Notes: generated by a model not told the origin, from the sequence alone. Counted from the first letter of the stretch, positions 33,128 through 42,433 are shown. The stretch is 64,000 bases of DNA from Pedobacter cryotolerans (GCF_005116475.1 NZ_SWBO01000005.1:186001-250000); one strand, 5' to 3'. Program-made: numbers and translations.

Positions 33128-33325
33128 ATGTTTGAAAAAGAAGAAAGTATTATTGCAAAAAGAAAAGCGCTAGTTAAAGAAATTGCTAAACTTAAAAAAG
33201 AATACATTAGCATTAGAGAGCGAGCTGAAAAGCACAATGCCGTGGCAAAAATTGCTGAAAAGCAAAAAGAATTAACGCAAATTAGAGAAGAATTTATTGA
33301 TGAACAAACCAAAAATAGAAGATAG
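33128..33325 (+). CDS. Small coiled-coil protein
   Basis: A 65-residue, highly charged protein rich in Lys and Glu with a heptad-like pattern over its whole length (IIAKRKALVKEIAKLKKEYI, AVAKIAEKQKELTQIREEFI), so a single alpha-helical coiled coil is expected. No known family is recognised. A TAnnTTTG element 14 bases before the ATG supports expression. An antisense frame over the same bases is treated as a shadow. Confidence 0.6.
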   Translation: MFEKEESIIAKRKALVKEIAKLKKEYISIRERAEKHNAVAKIAEKQKELTQIREEFIDEQTKNRR

Positions 33326-33444
33326 ATAAGTTTGATGAGACTTAAATTAGATTAATCATCTTTCTCTTAATTAGCAATTTTTTCCTTTTTTTAGTTGTTT
33401 AACTCACCAGAAAGTCAAATATGTCTCAACAAAATTGCTTCTAT

Positions 33445-33474
33445 TTTGTTAGCCTAATAATTAACCTATATTTG
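33445..33474 (+). promoter_or_regulatory. Promoter of slyD
   Basis: TTTG (33445-33448), 18 bases, TATATTTG (33467-33474): a strong Bacteroidota promoter. The leader of about 90 bases can fold with ACAAC/GTTGT and GCCA/TGGC arms (33507-33542). Confidence 0.65.
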
Positions 33475-33570
33475 CCAAAATTATTAACCGCATGTTTAGG
33501 TTTACAACATAATTTTGCCAATGCCAAGCACAATGGCGTTGTAATAAAACGATCAATTAAAATAAAATAG

Positions 33571-34080
33571 ATGAATATCAATTCAAACACTGTAGTGTCT
33601 ATCACTTATGAGCTACACACTACAACTCCAGAAGGTCAGCAAGTTTTTGTTGAAAAAGCAAACGAAGAGCAACCGTTAGTATTTTTATACGGCGTAGGTA
33701 TGATGTTACCTAAATTTGAAGAACATTTAGCTGGCTTAACAGCTGGTGATGAATATAGTTTCGAGCTTTCTGCGGCAGATGGTTACGGCGAAATTGATGC
33801 TACAGCTCATGTAGATTTGCCAATTAGCATGTTTGCAGAGGCTGGTCCAGATTTGCCAAATGTTGGCGATGTTATTCCATTGCAAGATAACCAAGGAAAT
33901 CAATTCCGTGCTGGTGTAACTGGTGTACATGAGGAGCATATTTCGGTAGATTTAAATCACCCGATGGCTGGTAAAAACTTAATTTTTGCTGGTAAAGTTT
34001 TAACCGTACGTGAAGCAACTGCTGATGAATTAAGTCATGGTCATGCTCACGGAGCCGACGGACATTCAGGTCACGAATAA
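33571..34080 (+). CDS. slyD: SlyD-type FKBP peptidyl-prolyl isomerase
   Basis: A 169-residue cytoplasmic prolyl isomerase and chaperone. FKBP part: VVSITYELHTTTPEGQQVF, LVFLYGVGMMLPKFEEHLAG, SFELSAADGYGE. The insert-in-flap domain follows (about 70-125; LPNVGDVIPLQDNQGNQFRA, VTGVHEEHISVDLNHPMAGK), then GKNLIFAGKVL. The tail has seven His in its last 15 residues or so (HGHAHGADGHSGHE), shorter than E. coli's but able to bind nickel or other metals. It has its own promoter and a strong terminator. Confidence 0.94.
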   Translation: MNINSNTVVSITYELHTTTPEGQQVFVEKANEEQPLVFLYGVGMMLPKFEEHLAGLTAGDEYSFELSAADGYGEIDATAHVDLPISMFAEAGPDLPNVGDVIPLQDNQGNQFRAGVTGVHEEHISVDLNHPMAGKNLIFAGKVLTVREATADELSHGHAHGADGHSGHE

Positions 34081-34096
34081 TATTAAATATTTTTTT

Positions 34097-34130
34097 AAAA
34101 GGCGTTCTATTTGGAGCGCCTTTTTTTTTG
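34097..34130 (+). terminator. Terminator of slyD
   Basis: AAAAGGCGTTC and GAGCGCCTTTT flank a six-base loop and are followed by a run of T; 17 bases after the stop codon. Confidence 0.85.
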
Positions 34131-34148
34131 GATAAGAATTAATCTACG

Positions 34149-34403
34149 ATTGTCAGTCTGAGATTGTCGAATACGGTTACTAAAGGTAGTAAAATCCAAA
34201 ATATTGTCCTTCGACAGGCTCAGGATTACAATATCTTCGTTTTCTACTTAATATGAAAGTATCATAACCAAATTTTTAAATTTTGAAAAGCAAAACCCCT
34301 TTTCTATCGGTTATTTCAGTCCCGCTATTCGTTCCAATCTTTTTACCAAATCCCCGCCTCGGCGGGTACTTGGTAAAAAGGATTTACACTGCTATCGGGT
34401 TTA
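34149..34403. repeat. Family A and family B repeats, side by side
   Basis: At 34149-34232, GATTGTCAGTCTGAGATTGTCG and CCTTCGACAGGCTCAGGATT form family A arms. At 34319-34403, GTCCCGCTATTCGTTCCAAT and ACACTGCTATCGGGTTTA are family B outer arms, with CTTTTTACCAA/TTGGTAAAAAG inner arms and a CCCGCCTCGGCGGG hairpin. Other family B copies are at 41578 and 42434. Confidence 0.65.
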
Positions 34404-34521
34404 AAATGCAAGAGTAGTGCAATTGTTAAAGTTTTGGACGCATAAAGTAAAATCCGTCACCCTAAATTTATTTCAGGGTTTGGGCTGAGGGATTAAAAGC
34501 TTACAAAATGGAATAAAATAA

Positions 34522-34704
34522 ATGAAGCCATTAATCACTATCATTAAACCAATATTAATTCTATTTTTAGTTGTAAATCTGTTTTTTTGGATGGTATATC
34601 ATGCCAGCGGTCATAAAATTCCTGTACAAACAGATTTAACTTTTGGTTTTATTAGTTTATTTCTAGGTTTAGGAATACTTTTTCTATACTTGAAAAAGCT
34701 ATAA
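34522..34704 (+). CDS. Small two-helix membrane protein
   Basis: A 60-residue hydrophobic protein with two membrane segments (about 8-28 and 40-57), separated by SGHKIPVQTDLTF, and a Lys-rich end (LKKL). It is not a family I recognise. The coherent helix-loop-helix pattern suggests a real gene, but no strong promoter or binding site is visible and it lies among repeats, so support is moderate. Confidence 0.5.
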   Translation: MKPLITIIKPILILFLVVNLFFWMVYHASGHKIPVQTDLTFGFISLFLGLGILFLYLKKL

Positions 34705-34788
34705 TATTTCAAAGTATCTAAAGACTGTCCTCCTGAGGGGGTAATTTATTTCATAAAAATCAATATGAATGACGTTAATTTAGCTCGT

Positions 34789-34892
34789 TTTTGTCATCCA
34801 GAGTGCAGCGAAGGATCTCGAATTTGTATTCCAATTATGAGATTCCTCCGAAGTCGCCTGCCTGCCGGCAGGCAGGGAATGACAAAAAAAGG
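34789..34892. repeat. Family A/D inverted repeat with GCCTGCCTGCC ends
   Basis: TTTTTGTCATCCAGAGTGCA and AGGGAATGACAAAAA are outer arms; GAAGGATCTCGAAT and ATGAGATTCCTCCG are inner arms. A GC palindrome, GCCTGCCTGCCGGCAGGCAG, sits at about 34857-34876. The flanks are otherwise AT-rich. Confidence 0.7.
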
Positions 34893-34978
34893 AGTTTATA
34901 TTTTATAAAAAATTGACTTATAGATACTTAACAAATAATGCCAATGGTAACTTGTCAAAGGATTTCGGTAAATTCATC

Positions 34979-35012
34979 GATCGGTCTTCGACAAGCTCAG
35001 ACTGACACATCT
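34979..35012. repeat. Family A half repeat
   Basis: GATCGGTCTTCGACAAGCTC followed by AGACTGACACATC is one arm of a family A element (compare 23770-23812). Confidence 0.6.
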
Positions 35013-35016
35013 AACT

Positions 35017-35054
35017 AAAAAAAAATCGCTGAACATTTCTGCTAAGCGATTTTC
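35017..35054 (-). terminator. Terminator of asnS
   Basis: On the minus strand AATCGCTTAGC pairs with GTTCAGCGATT around a short loop and is followed by a T run. It lies 73-110 bases after the asnS stop, beyond a family C repeat. Confidence 0.75.
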
Positions 35055-35076
35055 TATTTGTTTCTTTATTTTATTT

Positions 35077-35130
35077 AAGTCCCCTTTAGAGCCTGCTCCG
35101 ATTTTATATCGGAGGGATTTAGGGGTTTAA
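35077..35130. repeat. Family C repeat carrying an extra hairpin, overlapping the asnS stop
   Basis: Starts AAGTCCCCTTTAGAG and ends GGATTTAGGGGTTTAA; inside, GCTCCGATTTTATATCGGAG is a hairpin absent from the copy at 18083. The asnS stop codon (35127-35129) lies inside the right end of the repeat. Confidence 0.65.
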
Positions 35131-36563
35131 AACTCCGCACTTTTCGGGAACCTCGGGAAAGCAATCACATCTCTAATATTTGTCATACCGGTTACAAACA
35201 AAACTAAACGCTCAAAGCCTAAGCCAAAACCAGCGTGTGGTGCAGAGCCAAAACGGCGAGTATCTAAATACCACCATAATTCTTCTTGCGGGATATTCAT
35301 CTCATCCATACGTTTGGTTAGCATATCCATACGCTCTTCACGTTGCGAACCACCAATCATTTCGCCAATACCTGGGAATAAAATATCCATAGCCGCTACT
35401 GTTTTGCCGTCATCATTCATACGCATATAAAACGATTTGATATCTTTAGGATAGTCTGTTAAGATAACTGGTTTTTTAAAGTGTTTTTCTACCAAATAAC
35501 GCTCGTGTTCACTTTGTAAATCTGCACCCCATTCATCAATTAAGTATTTAAACTGCTTTTTCTGATTTGGTTTGCTATGTTTTAAAATCTGTATGGCTTC
35601 AGTATAAGTTAATCTTTGGAACTCATTTTCTAAACAGAAGTTTAACTTGTCTACTAAAGATAATTCGCTACGTTCTTGCTGCGGTTTAGTTTTTTCTTCT
35701 TCTAATAAACGATCATTTAAAAAGGCAATTTCGTCTTTGCAATTTTCTAAAGCATAGCTGATCACATATTTCATCATATCCTCTGCCAATTGCATATTGT
35801 TTTCCAAATCTGCAAAAGCAACTTCAGGCTCAATCATCCAAAACTCGGCCAAGTGACGAGTAGTGTTTGAATTTTCTGCTCTAAAAGTTGGTCCGAAAGT
35901 ATAAATTTGCCCAAAAGCCATGGCAGCTAATTCGCCTTCTAACTGACCAGAAACCGTTAAATTGGTAGCACGACCGAAAAAATCTTCAGAAAAATCTACT
36001 TTACCCTCATCCGTACGAGGAGTTTTATCAAAATCTAAGGTAGTTACCTTAAACATTTCGCCAGCACCTTCTGCATCACTTGCAGTAATTACAGGCGTGT
36101 GCATATATACAAAACCACGCTCATTATAAAATTGGTGTATGGCAAATGCTAATGCATGACGAACCTTAAATACTGCATTAAAAGTATTGGTACGGAAACG
36201 CAAGTGTGCTTTTTCACGTAAAAATTCTAAACTGTGTTTTTTTGGTTGCAAAGGATATTCTTCAGCATTACTATCACCTAAAATCTCAATAGATGCAGCC
36301 TTTACATCAACTTTTTGTCCTTTACCCAAAGATTCAACTAAAGTTCCCGTAACCGAAATTGCTGCTCCAGTAGTAATTCTTTTTAATAAATCTTCTGGTG
36401 TATTGGCAAAATCAACAACAATTTGAATATTGCCCATGCAAGATCCATCATTTAAGGCTATAAATTGATTGTTACGAAAAGTACGTACCCAACCCATTAC
36501 TTTAACTTCTGTATCAAATGCCGTAGAATTCAGCAGGTCTTTAATTTTTTCTCTTTGTATCAT
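35127..36563 (-). CDS. asnS: Asparaginyl-tRNA synthetase
   Basis: Charges tRNA-Asn with asparagine. The 478 residues show an N-terminal OB fold ([20 protein letters not shown]), then the class II core: motif 2 [20 protein letters not shown] and motif 3 [25 protein letters not shown] rather than the Asp-enzyme's signature supports asparagine specificity. A small insertion ([20 protein letters not shown]) in the core is typical of bacterial AsnRS. It has its own promoter element (36587-36594) and terminator. Start [11 protein letters not shown] fits relatives. Confidence 0.95.
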   Translation of the reverse strand: MIQREKIKDLLNSTAFDTEVKVMGWVRTFRNNQFIALNDGSCMGNIQIVVDFANTPEDLLKRITTGAAISVTGTLVESLGKGQKVDVKAASIEILGDSNAEEYPLQPKKHSLEFLREKAHLRFRTNTFNAVFKVRHALAFAIHQFYNERGFVYMHTPVITASDAEGAGEMFKVTTLDFDKTPRTDEGKVDFSEDFFGRATNLTVSGQLEGELAAMAFGQIYTFGPTFRAENSNTTRHLAEFWMIEPEVAFADLENNMQLAEDMMKYVISYALENCKDEIAFLNDRLLEEEKTKPQQERSELSLVDKLNFCLENEFQRLTYTEAIQILKHSKPNQKKQFKYLIDEWGADLQSEHERYLVEKHFKKPVILTDYPKDIKSFYMRMNDDGKTVAAMDILFPGIGEMIGGSQREERMDMLTKRMDEMNIPQEELWWYLDTRRFGSAPHAGFGLGFERLVLFVTGMTNIRDVIAFPRFPKSAEF

Positions 36564-36586
36564 GCTTTTTAGCTCTATAAGGGCGT

Positions 36587-36594
36587 CAAAAATA
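36587..36594 (-). promoter_or_regulatory. -7 promoter element of asnS
   Basis: The minus strand reads TATTTTTG (TAnnTTTG), 23 bases before the asnS ATG. Confidence 0.5.
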
Positions 36595-36706
36595 AGGATT
36601 TAAACCTAAAATTTGCTATTTGTTTTATTTTTAAGTTTTGGTAAATTCCTTTTTCTTTTAGGTTAATAATCTTAAATTTGTTGTATCCCTAAATTAAATT
36701 TACAAT

Positions 36707-38056
36707 TTGTTCTCTTTCAAAAAAATCCTAAATGGTAAAAATCTAATTGGCGATCCAACGTTATTCTCGCTAGAAGAAAGAATTTTTAATACTTTTTGTA
36801 TTATAGCTTTCATCACCATGTGTTTCGAAGTTCCCTTTAATTATGTGATAGGCCTAAAGGTGCCTGCTATATTATGTGCTTGTGGTATTTTTATTTCTGC
36901 TTCGCTTTTTTATCTTTCTCGATTTAAAAGGAAATCGTTGTTAGGTATTATATTATTTTCAACTGCCTGTAATGTAACATTTGCTATAAATTATTTCTAT
37001 AACTCAGGTATTTTTGGTCCAAATTTATTGCTATTCGCCTTGGCCTTTTTACTTGTGATAGCAATTATACCGAAGCAACAATTTAAAATTTGGATACCTA
37101 TCAATCTATTACTGGTTTTAACTATACTCATTATAGAATATATTTATCCGCAAACGGCTCCAATTGCCTATATCAATAATTTAAGTAAAACCATCGATTT
37201 TGGTATAACTTATTTTGTAGTTACATTAATTACCTACTTTGCGATAAGTTACATTAGGAAAAATTATGAGTATGAAAGGAGTTTAGCCTTTAATAAAACT
37301 ATTGCAATAGAAGAACAGAGCAAAAAAATTATTCAACAAAATGAAGAATTAGAAAAATTAAGTATTGAAAAAGATAAGCTTTTCTCTATAGTTACGCATG
37401 ATATAAAGACACCTTTAAATTCAATACAAGGTTATTTAGAGCTTTTGGCAGAAACAGACTTACATAGTGAAGAACGATCGCTGTTAAAACAACAATTGTT
37501 AGAGATCACAAAAAACACATCAAGTATGCTAACTAATGTTTTGTCGTGGTCTAAAACTCAATTAGAAGGCTCACATGCAGAATTAGTTCCTGTAAATATT
37601 AAACAAACATTAGCAAATGGGTTAAACATAGAACGTAATAATGCCAAGAGAAAAGGAGTAGGTTTTGATATAATCTGTGAAGATGAAGTTGAAATACTGG
37701 CAGATCAAAATATGTTTGAGTTGGTAATGAGAAATTTAGTTAATAACGCAATTAAATTTACACCAAAAAGTGGCTTTGTTACAATTACTATTAAGGTAGA
37801 GGATAAAAAATGTTTAATTATAGTTAAAGATACTGGTTTGGGCATAAATGAGGCACAGCAAGAAAAGCTGTTTAAATTAAAAGCATCTTCTACGTATGGT
37901 ACCAATAACGAGAGAGGTATTGGCTTAGGTTTAATGTTATGTAAAGAATTTACCGAACTCCAAGGTGGTGAAATTTGGTTTGATAGCAAGCCCAAACAAG
38001 GTTCTACTTTTTATTTGTCTTTTAACTTATTTGTTAGTGAACAGGTAAGGCAATAA
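36707..38056 (+). CDS. Multi-pass membrane sensor histidine kinase
   Basis: A 449-residue kinase. Residues 25-185 contain six hydrophobic segments with little periplasmic sequence; a coiled-coil linker (190-222) leads to the HisKA domain FSIVTHDIKTPLNSIQGY with phospho-accepting His231, then LVMRNLVNNAIKFTPKSG (N box), VKDTGLGINEAQQEKLF (G1), RGIGLGLMLCKEF (G2) and GSTFYLSF. The start is a TTG at 36707; no in-frame ATG lies before the first helix. No response regulator is adjacent. TAAATTTG (36673-36680) is a possible -7 box. Its 3' end overlaps that of the convergent kinase gene by 23 bases. Confidence 0.9.
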   Translation: MFSFKKILNGKNLIGDPTLFSLEERIFNTFCIIAFITMCFEVPFNYVIGLKVPAILCACGIFISASLFYLSRFKRKSLLGIILFSTACNVTFAINYFYNSGIFGPNLLLFALAFLLVIAIIPKQQFKIWIPINLLLVLTILIIEYIYPQTAPIAYINNLSKTIDFGITYFVVTLITYFAISYIRKNYEYERSLAFNKTIAIEEQSKKIIQQNEELEKLSIEKDKLFSIVTHDIKTPLNSIQGYLELLAETDLHSEERSLLKQQLLEITKNTSSMLTNVLSWSKTQLEGSHAELVPVNIKQTLANGLNIERNNAKRKGVGFDIICEDEVEILADQNMFELVMRNLVNNAIKFTPKSGFVTITIKVEDKKCLIIVKDTGLGINEAQQEKLFKLKASSTYGTNNERGIGLGLMLCKEFTELQGGEIWFDSKPKQGSTFYLSFNLFVSEQVRQ

Positions 38057-39233
38057 AAAACGATGCGCCTTTATCTTTGCCTTCACTTTCTGCCCAAACT
38101 TTTCCATGATGTAATTCTACCAACATCTTAACGATAGATAGGCCTAAGCCATTTGAGTGTTCTTTGCCAGTAGGTACAGCGCTTAATCTGGCAAATTTGG
38201 TAAATAACTTGCTCATTTCATCCTTTAACAAACCCTGTCCTTGGTCTTTAAATTCTATCAAAAGATCATTGTCAATTGTAGTAACGTTAATTAGAACAGT
38301 AGTATTTGGGTGTGCATATTTTAAGGCGTTGCTCAGTAAATTTTCAAAAGCATCTTGCAGTCTGATGCTATCTGCATAAATTACCGACGAACAGTTGCAA
38401 TTGATGATTACGTTTTGTTGTTTTTGTGCGGCAATTAATTCGAAATTGTTTTTTGCTTGCTCTAAAATCTGTAATACATCAACTTCATCTGCATTTAACC
38501 TAAAACTTGCATTTTCGCTTTGAGATAAATCAAGCAAATTATTTAAGCTGTTCAATACACTAGTAGCCGATCTTTTTATCCTGTCTGCAAAATCGGTAAC
38601 AACTTTTGGGTCGTCTGCTTTTTTCTTTATTAACTCTGCAGAAAGAGAAATAGTGGTGTTTGGGTTTTTTAAATCATGAACAATTCTGTTCATCATATCG
38701 GTTTGCGTACGCATTGCTTTGCGTGTAGCTAATCTTAGTTCAAGCTCGTCCATGGCAATAGCCGATAATGTTTCGAGCATTTTTAATTGTTGCTCTGTAA
38801 CCTCTTTTGGTTCAACATCTAAAACGCAAACCGTGCCCAGATGCAAGCCTTCTGTTGTTTTTAAAGGTGCACCTGCATAAAATCGAACTCCATTTTCCAT
38901 TGTTACAAACGGATTGCTTTGTAATTCGGGTACCTCTAATATGTTGCTAAATAGCGTTACATTATTATTTAAAATTGCAATAGAGCAAAAGCTGTCATTT
39001 CTGTTTATTTCGGTTGCGGCTAGCGGACTAATATTGGTTTTGAAAAATACTCTTTCTTCGTCAACGAACGTAACTTGGGCTATTGGTGTATTAAATATTT
39101 GGGCGGCTAAAATAGCTATCTTATTAAATGTGTCTTCTTCAGGTGTATCCAGAATATCATAAGCTCTTAGCTTTTTAATTCGCTCTGCATCATTATCTGG
39201 AATAAGTGAGTTCGGGATCTGAAAATTACTCAT
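38034..39233 (-). CDS. Cytoplasmic GAF-domain sensor histidine kinase
   Basis: A 399-residue soluble kinase. The GAF domain (about 30-165) begins ERIKKLRAYDILDTPEEDTF and contains VTFVDEERVFFKTNI, RFYAGAPLKTTEGLHLGTVC, a form common in Bacteroidota and cyanobacteria. The HisKA box is MNRIVHDLKNPNTTISLSAE (His186), followed by DAFENLLSNALKYAHP, FKDQGQGLLKDEMSKLF and NGLGLSIVKMLVELHHG. The signal is unknown. It converges on the membrane kinase gene with a 23-base overlap of coding ends. Confidence 0.9.
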   Translation of the reverse strand: MSNFQIPNSLIPDNDAERIKKLRAYDILDTPEEDTFNKIAILAAQIFNTPIAQVTFVDEERVFFKTNISPLAATEINRNDSFCSIAILNNNVTLFSNILEVPELQSNPFVTMENGVRFYAGAPLKTTEGLHLGTVCVLDVEPKEVTEQQLKMLETLSAIAMDELELRLATRKAMRTQTDMMNRIVHDLKNPNTTISLSAELIKKKADDPKVVTDFADRIKRSATSVLNSLNNLLDLSQSENASFRLNADEVDVLQILEQAKNNFELIAAQKQQNVIINCNCSSVIYADSIRLQDAFENLLSNALKYAHPNTTVLINVTTIDNDLLIEFKDQGQGLLKDEMSKLFTKFARLSAVPTGKEHSNGLGLSIVKMLVELHHGKVWAESEGKDKGASFFIALPVH

Positions 39234-39565
39234 AAATTTTATTTAGAAAATACAAATATAGTGTAATTCAAATGAATGCAATATTTAGCTAATTTTAGTT
39301 TTTATGCTGTTTTAGGATAAAAATTATCTTAAAATTTCATAAAATTCAATTTTTAATAGTTTTTATTTAAATATTGTAGTTATTTTTTAATAAAATATTT
39401 AATTTGTGATGTTTTTAGTGTTTTTTATCGCTTATATTTTTTACTTTTTTATTGTTTAATGTTTATTTAACGTTAAATATTTAATATTTATCTTTATTTT
39501 TTAAATATTAACTCATTTTTGTTAAAAAAATTAAAAATAATTTATAAATATGTGATAAAAGTGTT

Positions 39566-39644
39566 TATATTTGTGGTGTTCATACAAAAAAGTACATTTA
39601 TATTTGGTTTGATAAAAGCTCTGGTTGGATGGCCAGAGCTTTTT
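39566..39644 (+). ncRNA. Candidate short transcript ending in a strong terminator
   Basis: TATATTTG occurs at 39566-39573 and again at 39599-39606, both full TAnnTTTG matches. AAAAGCTCTGG (39614-39624) and CCAGAGCTTTT (39633-39643) form a perfect 11-bp hairpin with an eight-base loop. A transcript from the first box would be about 60-70 bases. No open frame fits; the -33 boxes are poor. This is a prediction only. Confidence 0.35.
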
Positions 39645-39703
39645 CATTAAATATTTTACAATAGAACATTAAAAACAGAACTAACAACCAACCAAACTAT
39701 AGT

Positions 39704-39737
39704 AAAAGACCAGTTCGAATATTCGACTGGTCTTTTC
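39704..39737. terminator. Strong bidirectional hairpin
   Basis: AAAAGACCAG and CTGGTCTTTT flank TTCGAATATTCGA, itself nearly palindromic. It is 60 bases after another terminator-like hairpin and no gene ends nearby. Confidence 0.65.
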
Positions 39738-40141
39738 GATTCTATTGAAATCTATTTTAATATTAAGGAATTAAGTTTCATTGCTCATTGAAAATCAAAA
39801 GCGATAGTTGTTAGTTGTATAAAAATTTAGTTCGATGCTTCAAATGGGTTAAAAATTTAATTTAAGCCCTTTCTATAACTTTACGTCACAATTAATTTTT
39901 CAGTTGTTTTCATTGATTTTTTCCTTTAAGAGAGCTTCGCTTTATTTCAGGCCTGGCAAGCAAGACAACTGCTGATCCAGTACGTAGGGGATGGGCAGGA
40001 CCAGTAGGATAAGCATAGCATCCTTAAAGTGTCAAGTTTAATTATCGACTCAGTTTATAAAAGAATCAAACTAAATAACTTAAACAATTCGTTTACTAGA
40101 AAATGTAATCTTAACTGTTCTTAATTCCTTAATGTTAAGCA

Positions 40142-40178
40142 TAAAAAAAACCAGCTGATAACTCAACTGGTTTTTAAA
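40142..40178 (-). terminator. Terminator of sucC
   Basis: CCAG-CTGATAACTCAA-CTGG with an A run on one side and TTTTT on the other; on the minus strand it follows the sucC stop by about 45 bases. Confidence 0.75.
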
Positions 40179-40218
40179 AATTAGATTTTTCCGCCTTGCG
40201 GACTATACTATTATCGAC

Positions 40219-41412
40219 TTATGAAGCTAATACTTGCGTTACTAAATCAGCTGCTTCTTTTAATTGAATTGCTGAGAAAACTTTCAATCCAGATTCGTCA
40301 ATTAGTTTTTTAGCTTCTTCGGCATTAGTGCCTTGTAAACGACAAATAATTGGAACTGGAACATCGCCAATTTCTTTATAAGCATCAATAACGCCTTGTG
40401 CAACTCTATCGCAACGTACAATACCGCCGAATATGTTAATGAAAATTGCTTTAACGTTAGGGTCTTTTAAAATGATATTAAAACCAGCTTTAACTGTAGT
40501 TGCATTTGCAGTTCCGCCAACATCTAAGAAGTTAGCAGGCTCACCACCAGCAATTTTAATGATATCCATTGTTGCCATTGCTAAACCAGCACCATTAACC
40601 ATACAGCCAACGTTACCATCAAGCTTAACATAGTTTAAGTTACTTTCGCTAGCTTCAACATCTGTTGGGTCTTCTTCTAATTTATCACGCATTGCTGCAT
40701 AATCAGGGTGACGGAACAATGCATTCTCATCTAAATCAACCTTAGCATCAACAGCAATAATTTTATCATCGCTAGTTTTTAAAACTGGGTTAATTTCAAA
40801 CATTGCAGAGTCTGTAGCGTCATAAGCTTTATAAAGAGCAGCAATAAATTTTACCATTTCTTTATGTGCAGCGCCAGTTAAACCTAGGTTAAAAGCAATT
40901 TTACGTGCTTGGAAACCTTGTAAGCCAACTTTCGGATCAATCTCTTCTTTAAAAATTAAATGAGGAGTGTGTTCTGCAACTTCTTCTATATCCATACCGC
41001 CTTCAGTACTATACATAATAATGTTAGTTCCGTTAGCGCGGTTTAATAAAACAGAAACGTAAAATTCTTTAGTTTCAGAAGCGCCTGGATAATAAACATC
41101 CTGAGCAACTAAAATTTTATGAACTTTTTTACCTTCGGCACCAGTTTGTGGTGTAACCAATTGCATACCTAAAATATCGGTAGCACGTTGTTTAACCTCG
41201 TCTAAGTTTTTAGCCAGCTTAACGCCACCGCCTTTACCTCTACCACCAGCATGTACTTGTGCTTTAATCACAACCCAATCAGAGTTATAGTCGGTTTTCA
41301 TTTGCTTAGCCGCTTCTACAGCTTGTTCAACAGTTTCAGCTACAATGCCTTCTTGTATGGCAACACCAAAACTCTTTAAAATTTGTTTACCTTGATATTC
41401 GTGGATATTCAT
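40219..41412 (-). CDS. sucC: ADP-forming succinate-CoA ligase beta subunit
   Basis: The nucleotide-binding subunit of succinyl-CoA synthetase in the TCA cycle. The 397 residues show the ATP-grasp domain (MNIHEYQGKQILKSFGVAI, VIKAQVHAGGRGKGGGVKLA, FEINPVL) and the C-terminal CoA-ligase domain with NFLDVGGTANATTVKAGF and INIFGGIVRCDRVAQGVIDA. Length and motifs are standard. The alpha subunit sucD is not adjacent, so the two genes are separated here as in many Bacteroidota. It has a consensus promoter and its own terminator. Confidence 0.96.
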   Translation of the reverse strand: MNIHEYQGKQILKSFGVAIQEGIVAETVEQAVEAAKQMKTDYNSDWVVIKAQVHAGGRGKGGGVKLAKNLDEVKQRATDILGMQLVTPQTGAEGKKVHKILVAQDVYYPGASETKEFYVSVLLNRANGTNIIMYSTEGGMDIEEVAEHTPHLIFKEEIDPKVGLQGFQARKIAFNLGLTGAAHKEMVKFIAALYKAYDATDSAMFEINPVLKTSDDKIIAVDAKVDLDENALFRHPDYAAMRDKLEEDPTDVEASESNLNYVKLDGNVGCMVNGAGLAMATMDIIKIAGGEPANFLDVGGTANATTVKAGFNIILKDPNVKAIFINIFGGIVRCDRVAQGVIDAYKEIGDVPVPIICRLQGTNAEEAKKLIDESGLKVFSAIQLKEAADLVTQVLAS

Positions 41413-41429
41413 CTGTTCAAAAATTTGCT

Positions 41430-41460
41430 CAAATCTACAATTTCAAAACCTTTATACAAA
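41430..41460 (-). promoter_or_regulatory. Consensus promoter of sucC
   Basis: On the minus strand TTTG (41460-41457), exactly 19 bases, then TAGATTTG (41437-41430): a textbook Bacteroidota promoter, 18 bases before the ATG. Confidence 0.8.
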
Positions 41461-41577
41461 GCCAAAAATCAATTAAAATGCAAACAATTGCCTATATCGC
41501 CGTATCACACAAAAATGTGACTCAATTTCATAGTTTTTATTTTTAGAAAAGCAATGTTTAGCACTCTTTTTAAAGTT

Positions 41578-41680
41578 AGTCCCGCCTGCCTGCCGGTAGG
41601 TTGGTTTTTCGCTGCAATCTTTTTGTGCTCCACTTTGTTTCGCTATACAAAAAGTATTTACGCTGCAACCGGGTTTAGAA
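41578..41680. repeat. Family B inverted repeat
   Basis: GTCCCGCCTGCCTGCCGGTA...TTCGCTGCAATCTTTTTGTG and TACAAAAAGTATTTACGCTG followed by CAACCGGGTTTAG form the arms. The centre is CTCCACTTTGTTTCGCTA. A short open frame across it is not accepted as a gene. Confidence 0.65.
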
Positions 41681-41770
41681 AATAAAAGCTTGTACAAATA
41701 GGAGGGGTTGCAAAGTTTAAAATGCTTATGGTTATTGGAGATACCAGCCAGATCTAAAAGAGTTTAGGAT

Positions 41771-42373
41771 TTAGCTTACTTTATTTAAGATAGGTTTGCC
41801 AGTTTTCCTATCAATTAAATAGATTAGCGTTCTCATTTCATATTTTTCAGATTGATTTTTATCAACTCTAAACTTATAATTAATTTTAATTTTGCCATTT
41901 TTAATATCTTTTATATAAACTTCACTGCAACAATAGCCAAATAGCGATTTTATATTTTTGATATTCCATAATTTTTCTTTTTCAACTTTTTCGGGTGTAA
42001 ATTCATATTCATTCCATGTGGGTAGGTTAAGATTGCCAATTATCAGTTTGTCACATTCAAATTCACCTCCTGTTTTAAGAATTAACCAATTTTCAAATTT
42101 CATCAGTTGTTCATTTTTTTTCCATTGCCTCTTGGTGTAGTAACCAAACCCTAAATTGATCACAATACCATTGTTTTTGTACAAATATGAAATTACGTTA
42201 GGTGATGAATGAATATCAGGGTTGAACACAGCATTACAAATTAAAGTTCCCCCAATATTTTGGTTTATTTTTGCGCTGTCATAAACTGGGTCGAATGCAG
42301 TCGCTAATCCATATATAAATATAAAGATTACGAAGCTGATACTTAAAATAAGTATGATTTTAATTTTTTTCAT
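41771..42373 (-). CDS. Unknown membrane-anchored protein
   Basis: A 200-residue protein I do not recognise. MKKIKIILILSISFVIFIFI is a signal anchor (residues 5-26), so the rest is periplasmic. It contains four Cys (Cys47, about Cys102, and the pair in FGYCCSEVYIKD), aromatic-rich strands and a basic C-terminal half (KNGKIKINYKFRVDKNQSEK). It stands alone between two family B repeats, which may mean that it was inserted or simply that both gaps collected repeats. Confidence 0.7.
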   Translation of the reverse strand: MKKIKIILILSISFVIFIFIYGLATAFDPVYDSAKINQNIGGTLICNAVFNPDIHSSPNVISYLYKNNGIVINLGFGYYTKRQWKKNEQLMKFENWLILKTGGEFECDKLIIGNLNLPTWNEYEFTPEKVEKEKLWNIKNIKSLFGYCCSEVYIKDIKNGKIKINYKFRVDKNQSEKYEMRTLIYLIDRKTGKPILNKVS

Positions 42374-42433
42374 GGATTTCTTATTAAGAACTTATACAAC
42401 CCCAAATAGTATCACCGCCTTTTGTTAACTAAA

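Larger units (their letters stand above)
39234..40218. other. 985-base intergenic region, very AT-rich left half
   Basis: 39240-39560 is almost only A and T and holds no gene. From 39560 there are two promoter-like -7 boxes and two strong hairpins (listed separately). The right half (39750-40130) contains no convincing frame; GCAAGCAAGACAACTGCTGA...GGACCAGTAGGATAAGC (about 39956-40017) is locally GC-richer and may be a repeat remnant. Confidence 0.5.

Noticed and set aside
33106..33312. 68-aa frame antisense to the small coiled-coil gene
   Set aside because: The plus-strand frame has a promoter box and a regular coiled-coil pattern; the antisense frame is its Ser/Leu/Phe shadow.
41473..41697. 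74-aa minus-strand frame near sucC
   Set aside because: It translates a family B palindromic repeat.
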